Origin: Alnus glutinosa
Lineage: Eukaryota; Streptophyta; Magnoliopsida; Fagales; Betulaceae
DNA: 64,000 nt
Assembly: GCF_958979055.1 (NCBI RefSeq)
Contig: NC_084898.1
Location: 2,986,001-3,050,000, forward strand
Direction of reading: 5' to 3'
Part shown: positions 10,331-20,842 of the stretch, piece after piece
Numbering within the stretch: position 1 is the first letter of the stretch
How the letters are laid out: each line of letters opens with the position of its first letter
The notes under the pieces: generated by a model
Told to the model about the DNA's origin: nothing
Database searches by the model: none
The model's input: only the letters and a program-made list of their open reading frames with translations
Made by a program: the position numbers and the translations under genes

Positions 10331-11311
10331 ATGTCTTCTAAACCAACCTCATCACATCACATGGGCTCCTCCCTCTTCTCTCTCACCTTGATCATAATCC
10401 TTTCATGGGCATCATTAGCATCAAAAAAAGCTGAGGCTCAAGGAATCAAATCAGCTCATCTTCTTGATCTTTACATCAGAGATTACACGTTTAAGTCCTA
10501 CAACCAACACTACAAGACTGGAATACTGCACACTGTACATTTACCGGCAAACTTCTCCGGCATCAGGGTCGACATGGTGAGATTCAGATGTGGGAGCCTC
10601 CATAGATATGGTGCACAGGTTAGGGAATTTCATCTGGATGTTGGTGTGACTGTGCATCCATGTGTGGAGAGAGTCATGTTAGTTAGACAAAACTTGGGAT
10701 CTCATTGGTCTTCCTTATACTATGCTAATTATGATCTATCAGGATACCAGCTTGTGTCTCCTGTTCTTGGCCTTCTAGCTTATGATGCTGGAACAAATGT
10801 GAATTTCAGCAACTCTTTTGAGCTTGGAATTCTTGCAGGAGAAAAACCCATCAGAGTAGACTTCAGCAACACTACAAAGGTCAGCAATATGCAGGGAATT
10901 ATGCCATATTGTGCTAGTTTTGAGAGTGATGGAAAAGTCACACTAGCAAATCAGGTATCACCTTATGTCTGTGTAGCAACCAGGCATGGCCATTTTGGAT
11001 TGGTCGTTGAGACCCCCGGACCGGGGCAGTTGAGTAGAAAGATTAGCCGGTGGAAAGTGGTGGTCGGAAGTTCGGTCGGGGCGACATTGGGTGTTTTTCT
11101 TCTGGGTTTGCTTCTGGTGGCATTGTTTGTCAAGGTGAAGAAGAAGTCGAGAATGCAAGAGATGGAGAGAAGGGCCTATGAAGAAGAAGCTTTACAGGTT
11201 TCCATGGTTGGACATGTGAGAGCTCCTACAGCATCTGTTACTCGAACATTGCCTGCAATTGAGCATGAGTACGTACCTCCTCCTAATGGGATTGTCCATT
11301 TGTGTTTGTGA
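10331..11311 (+). CDS. DUF1191-family plant membrane protein, single exon
   Basis: The intronless 326-residue frame starts with an N-terminal signal peptide (hydrophobic about residues 14-32, cleavage probably near 'AEAQG'). A long extracellular region follows, with family features such as 'LLDLYIRDYTFKSY', 'RFRCGSLHRYGAQVREFHL', 'VERVMLVRQNLGSHWSSLYY' and 'SPVLGLLAYDA'. There is one transmembrane helix at about 241-267, and a basic cytosolic start (KVKKKSR) leads into a short tail. This order matches plant DUF1191 proteins such as At4g22900 and At3g08600, whose biochemical role is unknown. It is likely a type I plasma-membrane or secretory-pathway protein. Length is normal for the family. 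The first Met is used because the signal peptide follows directly. Confidence 0.88.
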   Translation: MSSKPTSSHHMGSSLFSLTLIIILSWASLASKKAEAQGIKSAHLLDLYIRDYTFKSYNQHYKTGILHTVHLPANFSGIRVDMVRFRCGSLHRYGAQVREFHLDVGVTVHPCVERVMLVRQNLGSHWSSLYYANYDLSGYQLVSPVLGLLAYDAGTNVNFSNSFELGILAGEKPIRVDFSNTTKVSNMQGIMPYCASFESDGKVTLANQVSPYVCVATRHGHFGLVVETPGPGQLSRKISRWKVVVGSSVGATLGVFLLGLLLVALFVKVKKKSRMQEMERRAYEEEALQVSMVGHVRAPTASVTRTLPAIEHEYVPPPNGIVHLCL

Positions 11312-12617
11312 TTATTCTTTTGTAAGATTAGCTGGAAAAGAAAAAGATATTGGCTCTGAGATAAAAACAAATTCAAGCATAGGTTCCACATATTGGGAGA
11401 GGGACAAATCTGTTTGTCAGCACTGATGATTCATTATTCTTTTTTCTTCAATTCGAAAAAATTAAGGATGTTGTTGTAGCTAGAATTTTTTTTTTTTACT
11501 ATTAGGAGCTGGATGTTCCAAACCGAATGCATTTCAGAAAACAAATTTCGATCATCTTCTAGCTTTCATCAGTCAAAGAGAGAAGTGGGACTAGATCACA
11601 ATTTCTGATCCTCATTGGGTAACGTAATAGAATTGAGGGTAAACTAGCTCAGTAGACACAACTCAGAAAATTATTTGGATTGGACCTATTACATATTAGG
11701 TAATACTACATTCTACACTCTCATATCACCTTCATTCTATTGGGTTGAAGTTGCAGTCTGCATTAGTCTTTAGATCAACCATTGTTAAAAAAAATAAATA
11801 AATAAAAAAATCTAAGAGCCGATGGATACTTTCACATCAACACAATGAGATAGAAGTGTACGTAGTATATAACATTTCTCTCTTACATATTAAGTTAACA
11901 GTAATGGTAAAAAATACATTTTTATCTTACTATTGTTTCACCGTGCTGGCGTGGTAATGTCAATCAACGCTTGTTAAAAAAATAAAAAATAAATAAAAAT
12001 TTGAAGGTTGATGATGCTACCAAGTGAACCAAGTAAAATAGTAGTACTATAAAAATGTGATTTTTAATATTACTCTTAAGCTAAAGTTGAAATTTAGAGC
12101 GATAATAGGTCAATTTTCTCTTCAGATTCCATTTTTTTCTTTCTTAAAAGTTAAAAGTAACGTCATTTTTAGTGCGGATAAAATCCTTTTTAAAATTAAA
12201 ATTTAATTTATTAAATTAACATATGTGCAAAATATATGTAATTTTTACGTAGATTCATGCTCATCTATTAAAAATGCAAATTTAGACACAGTAATCGAAG
12301 AAAAAAGCTTTCTTCTAAATTGTTACTTTCTACACAAAAAGGCAACGTCACATCTCATGCTTCGACACAGACTTTCCACTTTTCATTTCTTTATTGTGTC
12401 AAAGCTAAGGCAATAATACAACACATTTGCTTGAAGATAAAGATATGTAATTAGCCATCATTTAGGTTGGAAGTCAGAGAGAACAAATAATGACCTTCCA
12501 TAGTGTGGGTATATCATGATACAAATAGTTAACTTTAATTTGCTTATATAGCATGCATTGAATTTTCCAATATTACAAAATTAAGATTATCTACTTCAAA
12601 GGATTATCCAAGACCTT
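11312..12617. other. Intergenic with two weak MITE-like inverted repeats
   Basis: Around 11702-11878 (GGTAATACTACATTCTACACTCTC ... GAAGTGTACGTAGTATAT) and 11905-12077 (TTATCTTACTATTGTTTCACCG ... AGTAAAATAGTAGTACTA) lie two hairpin-type repeats. Each has the centre 'ATCAACnnTTGTTAAAAAAAATAAA' common to small MITEs in this window (compare 40687-40867). No gene is seen. Confidence 0.45.
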
Positions 12618-13370
12618 CGTATTGGATTGAGAGGAGGTGTTAACCTCTTATATAAGTCGTTCATTTGAAATGAACGGTCCACATCATGACAACGAATAAA
12701 AAAATAAAATTAAAAAATAGCAAAGCGTGGTTGTTAGGGTGGCCAAAATGGATGGTTCGACCAGCTCCCAAACTAGTCATTAGGGTAGCCGAACCACCCC
12801 TATGGCAAAGGTGTTTAGCCACAGGGTGATCTGAATACTCCAAACCCATCGTATTGGATTGAGATCGGGTGTTAACCTCTTATTTAAGTCGTTCATTTTG
12901 AATGAACGGTCCACATCGTGACAACAAATAAAAAAATAAAATAAAAGATAGCAAAGTGTGGTTGCTGGGGTGGCCAAAATGGATGGTTCGACTAACTTCC
13001 AAACTGGCCATTAGGATGGCCGAACCACCCCTATGGCAAAGAAGGTGTTCGGCCACTAAGGGTGGCTACAGGGTAATTTGAATGCTCCAAACCCATCGTA
13101 TTGGATTGGGATCAGGTGTTAACCTCTTATCTATGTCGTTCATTTTAAATGAATGATCCACATTGTGACAACAAATTTATAAAAAAAATTTAAAAAAAAA
13201 AAAAAAAAGATGCCAAAGCGTGGTTGTTGGGGTGGCCAAAATAGATGGTTCGGCCAACTCTCAAACTGGCCATTAGGGTGACCGAACCACCCTCATAGCA
13301 AAGAAGATGTTCGGCCACTTAGGGTTGCCACCGGGTGATTTGACTACTCCAAACCGGTCATCGGAAGTGG
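12618..13370. repeat. Tandem repeat, about three units of 232-247 bp
   Basis: Units begin at 12618, 12850 and 13097, each with CGTATTGGATTG(A/G)G. Each contains GTGTTAACCTCTTAT, GTCGTTCATTT...AATGAACGGTCCACAT, AGCGTGGTTG and the GGTGGCCAAAAT...CCGAACCACCC block. Within a unit the AAATGAACGG and GGTGGCC/GGCCACC segments are inverted, as if an MITE with short arms had been duplicated in tandem. Units differ by point changes and small indels. Confidence 0.85.
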
Positions 13371-14120
13371 TCAAACTACCTTGTGGCCAACCTTCTTTCT
13401 TCTTTTTTATTTATTTTCATAATCTTCTTTTTTATTTATTTTCATAATCTGAACCATTCCATTAAAATGAACTGTTCATATAAGACTCTTAATCCCTTCA
13501 TTTCATCTCAACGGTGAACTTCCCAGTAGAGTAGAATTGAAAAATATGGAGAAGAAAATGCCTCTTTAACTAAACAGAACACGTATGATTGCAGGGCCAT
13601 TACATGAACCATGTCTCTCGATGAACAATAAGATTCTCTCTCTTTGATATTAGAATGAAAACCAAGACTAGAAACGTTAAAGTTTAAAGGTATAAAATAT
13701 GTTTTATTTGTGAATTTATCTTTAAAACTTTTACCTCAACTGCTCAAAACGTTTACCTTAAACTACTCTTAAAACTGTAATCTCAAAATTGTTCTTACTT
13801 TTAACTCGAATTTCTCCATTCATTACTAAAATCTTTATTAAAACTGATCTTCAAAACTTATTTTAAATCTCTTTTGTACTAGTCATGAAATTATTTGTAA
13901 GCATAATGTCATGTGAAACTACCTAAAACACGGGCTCATGTCACAATTCAAGTAAATAACATATACTTTAAAACTACTCCTGCTTACTTATCAAACACAT
14001 TTCGTGACAAAGACTTTTAATACTATTTGAAGGGGAGTTTACTTGCATGTCTAGCTTAAATCCTACATCACTACGCATACGCAACATTTTTTTCTTTTGT
14101 CTTTAAATTGCATTTGTATT
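13371..14120. other. Intergenic, nothing recognised
   Basis: AT-rich sequence with a direct CTTCTTTTTTATTTATTTTCATAAT repeat at about 13398-13448. No coding or structural signal is supported. Confidence 0.4.
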
Positions 14121-14124
14121 GTTA

Positions 14125-14862
14125 GTAGGGCTGGTAAAACGGGTTCATGTGTCAAGTTCGGATCAACCCATTTGACCCGTTAAGAGTCAACTTTAACGCG
14201 ACTCGTTTAACTAAAATGATCAGATCATTCGACCCTAACACGACCCACTTAAATAACGAATTGACACGACATGACCCGTTTGACCCCATTTATTAAATGG
14301 GTCGTGTTAAGTTGACACGACCCATTTGACTAATTATATAATAAAGTCTATAAAAATAAAAATAAAAACACAAATATAAACTAAAAAAAATCATATTGTT
14401 TGAATAATCATAGTACTCTACAATTGAAAGTATGAAACATTGAGTTGTTTTATTGTTTACTTGTTTTGGTTCAACTTCAAGTTCGAAAACTTGAAAGAAA
14501 AAAAAAAAAAAAGCTAATTTTTTAGTCTTTGCATTTTTTGTTCAAATTCTAACTCAATAATAGAAAAGGATTTGTTGTCTTTTGTGAGATTTTTTTAGTA
14601 TAATCCTTACTCTTTAGACAGTGAGAGAGAGTGAGAGAGAGAGAGGGAGAGGTAACATGATTGTTTAGGTTTACTTTTTAATGTTAAAAAAAAAAAAGGT
14701 TAAGTATACGGATCAAATGGGTCGACCCGCGGTTCAACTACTTTGACCCGTTTATTAAACGAGTCAACCATTTTATGACCCGACTCTTTTTAAGCTTAAC
14801 TCTAACCCTTTAACTTTGTGTCGGATTCATGAGTCGTGTCAAAAATTGACAACCCTAATTAT
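14125..14862. mobile_element. Element with imperfect TIRs rich in GACCCGTTT motifs
   Basis: The ends read TAGGGCTGGTAAAACGGGTTCATG and (reverse complement of the right end) TAGGGTTGTCAATTTTTGACACGACTCATG. Both flanks carry many GACCC/GGGTC words arranged in inverted orientation. A GA-rich stretch at 14627-14655 and A-runs lie in the middle. It looks like a large non-autonomous DNA element or fold-back; its superfamily is uncertain. Related words recur near 29500-29800. Confidence 0.5.
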
Positions 14863-15379
14863 TAGTCGTGGTCTAACTTCTGAACCCTAAACCTTATTTC
14901 ATAGCTAACATTCATCTAGCTCCTATGTAGCATTTCCAACTTGACTAAATTAAGACTATGCTAGTTTTTTGCTAAACTCCTTGGTTATTATCCAATAACG
15001 GTAGTTTGATTAAAGGCCCCTTAAAACTGTCGTTAATCATGGATCCAAATAATTAAAACCCTAAGCTCTTCCTTACTTCCAAGCCTATCCAAGTTTTCTT
15101 GTGAAACACGTCTCAACTTCTAGCTTAAAATTCTCTCCTTTTTTCGAAAAATTCATATTTTTCAACTCCGGGCAATTTTGTTTGAACTTGGTGCAAACGC
15201 GAGCTTAACAATACACTTGGTGGCTATCACGTTCATTAAGTTGTATGACAGTCATATAACAGTCTACTAAATAGTTTTATTATTTTTAAAATACAATAAA
15301 AGTTCCAAATATTTTTGAAAAACAAAATATGTCAATGGGCTTCCATGAAGGGTCTCAAAAGTCCATTGTCTAGCGGAAT

Positions 15380-15539
15380 GGGAAATGCTGGATGGGGGAC
15401 ACTCATCCGTCCCCCATCACCCATATATAATAAAAAAATAAATTTTTATTAAAAAAATTAGACTTTTTAATAAAAAATTATTTTTTTATAATAAAATGCT
15501 TACAGGGGACGGATGAGCGTCCCCTGTGTAGCAAATCTC
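15380..15539. mobile_element. 160-bp MITE with 10-bp target duplication upstream of FZR
   Basis: Inverted ends include GGACACTCATCCGTCCCC on the left and GGGGACGGATGAGCGTCCCC on the right. They are flanked by the exact direct repeat CTAGCGGAAT at 15370-15379 and 15540-15549. A 9-10 bp duplication points to a MULE-type origin. The AT-rich loop contains no gene. It sits 288 bp before the FZR start codon. Confidence 0.85.
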
Positions 15540-15576
15540 CTAGCGGAATAGCTAAGGCCCAGACCGACACGGATAC

Positions 15577-15588
15577 ATATATATATAA
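15577..15588 (+). promoter_or_regulatory. TATA box of FZR
   Basis: CATATATATATAAC lies about 240 bp before the start codon and about 40 bp before the E2F-like palindrome. This is a plausible core promoter with a 5' leader of roughly 200 bases. Confidence 0.45.
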
Positions 15589-15618
15589 CAATTGGTCTAA
15601 CTTTTCCAGCCAGCTGGA

Positions 15619-15630
15619 TTTCCCGGGAAA
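15619..15630. promoter_or_regulatory. Palindromic E2F-type site (TTTCCCGGGAAA) upstream of FZR
   Basis: The perfect 12-bp palindrome fits the E2F consensus WTTSSCSS on both strands and lies 198 bp before the FZR ATG. In Arabidopsis the atypical E2F DEL1 represses CCS52A2 through an E2F site, so the match is biologically plausible. Binding here is inferred. Confidence 0.5.
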
Positions 15631-15827
15631 CATAACCGCAGTCGGTCAGGAAAAGGAAACCTCAATTTTCCGGCCGACTTCTGAAGAACCAAATCCTCAG
15701 ACATCTGGGAGTGGGAGACAACCTCAATTATCAATCTCTCTCACACACACTCAACAGTCAGAAACTTCGTTTTCTCTGTGATTTAATTCCTCTTATCTCC
15801 CCAAATCTCAAAAGGGTTTGTTTCTCT

Positions 15828-18800
15828 ATGGACAATCCCACGGTTCAGAGATTACCCAGTAAGTCATCGGAGCTGAATCTTGCTCCGAACATGTCCGATG
15901 AGGAGCTAGCCCGTTCGCGCAACATAGAACGCCTGATCAATGTGAACCACCGCCGAGCGCCGTCAAGGACGATCTACTTCGACAGGTTCATCCCGTCCAG
16001 GACGGGTTCGAACTTTGCTCTCCTCCACCTCCCTCCGGAGCGACCTGAGGACAGTGTCTATTCCAGGCTACTTCGCTCTGTGCTTTTTGGCCCTGAATCT
16101 GGCGCTGTCTCACCTACCACGCCCGAGAACAGAAGCGACTGGATGAACCCACCAAGCCGGAATATCTTCCGGTATCAGACAGAGACTCGCCGGCCCTTTC
16201 ACTCCGTTTCTCCACTGGAGTCTTACGATGCCGTTGCCGGGGTTAATCATTGCCCGGTAAAGGCTCCCCGGAAGATTCCAAAGTCGCCTTATAAGGTACA
16301 TTCTTGGTTTAATTTGGTTATTTGTGCTTAATGGTGGATTTTGTTAATAGGTATTTCTGGGGTTTATGTATATGTTGGTGATTTTGGTAGGTTTTGGATG
16401 CACCGGCATTGCAAGACGATTTTTATCTCAATTTAGTTGACTGGTCTTCGCATAATGTGTTGGCGGTGGGGTTGGGAAATTGTGTTTACTTGTGGAATGC
16501 ATGTAGTAGCAAGGTGAGCTTTTTTTTTTTTTCTTTATATTTTGTTCTGTTTTTAATTGCACCACATAATGAATATGTTCCTTTTAGGCAAATAAATGTG
16601 CAGCAATGTCACAAATTTGAAATTTATGGCATTGTTTGATAAGTCTTGGCATGCTACACGCAGGTAACCAAGTTATGTGACTTGGGAATTGATGACAGTG
16701 TCTGTTCAGTAGGGTGGGCTCAGCGTGGTACACATCTTGCTGTTGGAACTAGCAATGGAAAAGTCCAGGTTAGAGGCAGTGTAGATAAGACAAACCTATT
16801 GTTTTTAATTTTGGATATGTTTCTATTATAACTAAACAAGGGTTAGTTATTATTATTATTATTTTTTTCAATTGGGAAGATAGTTAAAAGGAGGGTTTAT
16901 CATGAAACTATGATGAAGAATGTAATCATCAATTCTTATAATTGAAAGTGTTTTTGGTGAACTTGAAAGTCATAAACAATTGCAGATGCAATTGTTGATT
17001 ATGTAGGGTTCACCTAGATCATTGATGAAAAGCTTGTGAAGAGCTACATTAGAACTTGCAAGAGTAAGTGGGAGCCTTAAGTGATTTCCTTTAAGTTGAT
17101 TCACTGGCACCAGCATGCCCATCATGAGCAGCAAGCCCCCTCAGGGGGGCTTCTTAGGTCTGCTCCTTCTGTGATTATGGAAAGTGAAGAAACTAAAGCA
17201 GTCATCTTCTTCTTGATTTGTTTTTTCTGTTTCATAAAGTGCAATTTGTTCTTACCATCACTGTTCAATTTAAATTCCTCCTATCTTCCTGTGTTATTCT
17301 TGGATTTGCCATAAAATGTGCTACCTGCCATATTTAGCTGATGTGTTTAACAACCTTCTATGTAGCTTTGGGATGCATCTCGCTGTAAGAAGGTAAGAAC
17401 TATGGAGGGTCATCGGTTACGTGTTGGGGCTTTAGCCTGGAGTTCAACTCTTTTGTCTTCCGGTGGCCGGGACAAGAGTATTTTCTTACGAGATATGCGT
17501 ACTCAAGAAGATTTTGTTAGTAAACTCTCTGGACACAAGTCAGAGGTCAGATTCTTTAACATCTTGTTCAGCTTAATTTAACTTTTCGTGAATCAAGGTT
17601 TCTATTTTCCTTCTCTTCTTTTTTTTCCTTTATTTTGAAGTCCACTCAGCATCTTTATCCTGCTTTCAGATACATCTTTAATATTGCTAAATGTATATCG
17701 GCTGTTTTTTTCCATTTCGTTCATTGTCTTCGATTCATGTATTTTTTTCTCTCTGTATTTAATATGTTTTTCCCAGCTTAAATGTCACTTGATTGGTTTT
17801 TAGGTTTGCGGATTAAAGTGGTCTTATGATAATCGTGAATTAGCATCCGGTGGCAATGATAATAGAGTATGTGATGACATTTCCACTTTTTCTTTTTCTC
17901 TGATTGATTGCATTTGACAGGTATTTGTTCAGTCTTCCTGCATTCTTGACTGACAGTTTGTCTCACGTACATGTAGCTTTTTGTTTGGAATCAAAATTCA
18001 AATCAGCCTGTGCTGAGATACTCTGAGCATACAGCAGCAGTAAAAGCTATTGCATGGTCTCCCCATGTTCATGGACTTCTTGCATCCGGGGGAGGAACTG
18101 CAGACCGATGTATTCGTTTCTGGAATACAACCACAAACTCACACTTGAGCTGCATTGATACTGGAAGTCAGGTAATCTGCTTCTCATTTTTTGTTTCTAC
18201 CATGTTGACTTCCTTTTTCATTGGGTCTGGTATACACATACAATAGGTGAATCTTTTTTTTTAGTTGTCTTTTCACTTTCTTGTCTCAAGGATATAGAAT
18301 TGAAAGATGATCTTCTTTTTCTGTTTCTCTCTTGGTCTCTCAGAAGGGGTGTAATTTTTATTAATCTCAAGTGGTTTGTGAAATTAACGTATATAACCAT
18401 ATCAATTCTTTCACATGATGCTGAAACTAAATGGTACCATGAAACCATTGTATTGCTTTCAAGAATGTTATTGTACACAATACTGAGAGATAATTGCAAA
18501 AAGCTGATGCCTGAAGGATGTTCCTCTTTAGCTATCTCCTTTCTGCATTTGCTAGCACTTAATGTATGTCTAACTTTCTTTTGATAATATCAAATGATGT
18601 CTCTAATAGGTGATAATGGCAGAATAGGTTGTGCTGTGTGAGTTGATCCATTCAAAGTATTTTTGGCTTGATAATTGTAGTAGATTGAAAGAATCATTTG
18701 CCCCTTTAGAGGGTTGAATAATTGAAAGAGAGCAGGTTTGCAGGTTTAATTTTAGAATCAGATGTTATAAATGGTTGTTAGGGCAGTACAAGAATATTCA

Positions 18801-19428
18801 CATTTTGTCCATTGACAATGCCTTTCGGCCCGCTCTTTGGCCCTGACTCACCCTTCGTGGACTAAGCTTGCAGTGGAACCCTTAGGTTTTTGGGGCATTG
18901 GATTCTCACCTATGCATGTGCAAGCTAGTATTACGAGGAGAACATCCTTGGTACTATATTATTTTCCAATTATACTAGTCATACAATATGAGGGCCTAAA
19001 CTAACTAGCCTTGGTATTCTTTTATTTCAGTACTTACTAGCTTAGTTCTAGATCTTTAATAGATGGTTCAACTGCTTTTATTTTTTTGAATACTTGATTT
19101 TGCTTCCAATTAATTTTCGCATGATAAGATGTGGGAAAAAAAAAGGTTGGGGGAGTTCACATTTTTGTCACCTAAATGTGATTACATGTGTTAATTATGC
19201 ATCAATGCTATTAAGGAGTTTCACTCCTCAGCCTATATAGAGCCATATATAGTCGGTCCCCTTAAATCCCTTAAATCTTTCTTCAAGTTGCATCTGGATA
19301 TATTTGACTTATTGATGAGGAACGATTAATAAGAAAGACAATGAAAATCAGTCCATAAAGACAGTTTTACATGGAATTGAATAGATCCCCCCCCCCCCCC
19401 CCCCTCCCAAGAAACACCCCCCACTTCA

Positions 19429-19500
<72 letters not shown>

Positions 19501-20521
19501 ATAACTGATCTCCACTGTGCATATGTTAGGTATGCAATCTTGTGTGGTCCAAGAATGTCAATGAACTTGTCAGCACACATGGATACTCGCAAAACCAGAT
19601 AATTGTTTGGAGGTATCCTGCCATGTCAAAGGTACAAAGTATATGTATTGTGATGCAAGTATATCTTATCAGTCTCTTTCTTTTCTTTTTTTAATTTTCG
19701 ATTTTTGTCTCCTAATGCAGTTGGCAACTCTTACGGGCCATACATTTCGAGTTCTCTATCTTGCCATTTCACCTGATGGACAGGTAGTTTCTCCTCTCCT
19801 CTGTTATGATGTTCTGGGGTCTTTGTTGGGGTCCCCCAACCCTCCTTCTATACTTGTTCTTTTTCTTTTTTAATTAATGCAATCTTGCTTAGAAAAAAAA
19901 AAAGCCCCTTATGTAAGTTAATTTCCCATATGTTTATGCTTGTTCTCTATCTTGCCATTTCACCAGATGGACACAGGTAGTTTCTCCTCTCCTTTGTTCT
20001 TTCTGGTTTGGGTCTTTGTTGGGGTCCCCCAGCCCCTCCTTCTGTACTTGTTTCTTCTTTTCTTTTTTTGATTAATGCAATCTTGCTTAGGGAGAGAGAA
20101 AAAAAAAGAGGCAGTTATTTAAGTTAATTTCCCATATGTTTATGCTTGTTCTTTTCTTAACTGTAATAATCATTGTTGATTCAGACAATTGTCACGGGAG
20201 CTGGAGATGAAACACTTAGGTTTTGGAATGTGTTTCCTTCCGCTAAATCACAGGTAAATGATTTATTAGATGCATCCAAACTTTTTTGGTAGTAGGTAAT
20301 TTGGATGCTGTCATATAGGTCGGAAATTTTGTCTTCCTTCACCTGGTAGACATATCCCTTATTGCATCTAGTTGTTTCATGCCTTTTTCCCTGCACTTTT
20401 TGTACCTTTAACTCTGTTCTTAATGAAGATAAAAGCAACTCATATATGAATGTAATTGTTAATGCAGAGTAGGGACAGCGAGATTGGAGCATCATTTTTT
20501 GGAAGGACTACAATCCGTTAA
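15828..20521 (+). CDS. FZR2: APC/C activator CCS52A / FIZZY-RELATED (FZR2-like), ten exons
   Basis: Exons 15828-16295, 16391-16513, 16664-16768, 17366-17545, 17804-17866, 17977-18171, 19530-19631, 19721-19783, 20185-20253 and 20468-20521 are all phase 0 with GT-AG borders. Together they encode 473 residues, close to the usual 475-485. The C-box 'DRFIPSR' is at residues 52-58, a basic '[12 protein letters not shown]' segment precedes the seven-blade WD40 propeller, and the C terminus is the Ile-Arg tail that docks on APC/C. Propeller residues such as '[21 protein letters not shown]' and '[20 protein letters not shown]' match CCS52A rather than CDC20 or CCS52B. It targets cyclins for ubiquitination and promotes endoreduplication. 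The Met at 15828 is chosen because the in-frame stretch from 15711 has a leader-like composition and no family similarity. Introns 8 and 9 contain duplication junctions. Confidence 0.95.
19387..19498. repeat. C-run plus (TC)n microsatellite in FZR intron 6
   Basis: A run of 18 cytosines at about 19387-19404 is followed by about 32 CT units (19433-19498). It ends about 30 bp before the exon 7 acceptor, so the long pyrimidine stretch may act as an extended polypyrimidine tract. Confidence 0.9.
19751..20153 (+). repeat. Tandem duplication of the FZR exon 8 end and intron 8
   Basis: A unit of about 191 bp (19751-19941) holds the last 33 bp of exon 8 plus intron sequence. It repeats at 19942 to about 20153, with GTTCTCTATCTTGCCATTTCACC at the start of both. 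In the second copy the exon remnant reads GATGGACACAG before GTAG, with two extra bases. Splicing to that remnant donor would shift the frame. The remnant also lacks an acceptor, so it should be skipped. Confidence 0.85.
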
Positions 20522-20531
20522 CTATTGCAGG

Positions 20532-20711
20532 CAGGGGCGGAACTAGAATTTTAGGTGGGGGCAAAACTAAAAGTAAAAGAGGGAGGGTAAAAAATTGATT
20601 TTGAAAGGGTTATAGAGGTATCTAAAAAAAAAGGAGAACTCGTTTGAGGCTTTTGGGAGGGAGGAGCTAAAGCCCCCACAAACCTCAACCCTCAACGTAG
20701 TTCCGCCCCTG
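20532..20711. mobile_element. MITE with CAGGGGCGGAAC termini (copy A)
   Basis: It begins CAGGGGCGGAACTAG and ends GTAGTTCCGCCCCTG, inverted termini of about 13 bp. The CAGGGGC end suggests the hAT superfamily. It starts 11 bp after the FZR stop codon, so it lies in the 3' UTR. Present in both segmental copies, so it is older than the duplication. Confidence 0.7.
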
Positions 20712-20842
20712 ATTAAAGGCCTATTAGCTTATTGACAGCTCTCAAGTGGGTCTGCTTGACCCAACCCTACGTTCCGCCCCTGATTGAAGGCCTTTTAGCT
20801 TATTGACAGCTCTCAAGTGGGTCTGCTTGACCCAACCCACAT
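20701..20842. repeat. 71-bp direct repeat, two units, in copy A only
   Basis: TTCCGCCCCTGATT(A/G)AAGGCC...GACCCAACCC occurs at 20701 and again at 20772. Copy B has a single unit (24635-24702). The doubling therefore happened after the segmental duplication, or one unit was lost in B. Confidence 0.8.

Noticed and set aside
15711..15827. Upstream in-frame extension of FZR starting at 15711
   Set aside because: The 39 extra residues are unlike any FZR N terminus. The stretch is rich in CT/CA as a leader is, so the Met at 15828 was taken.
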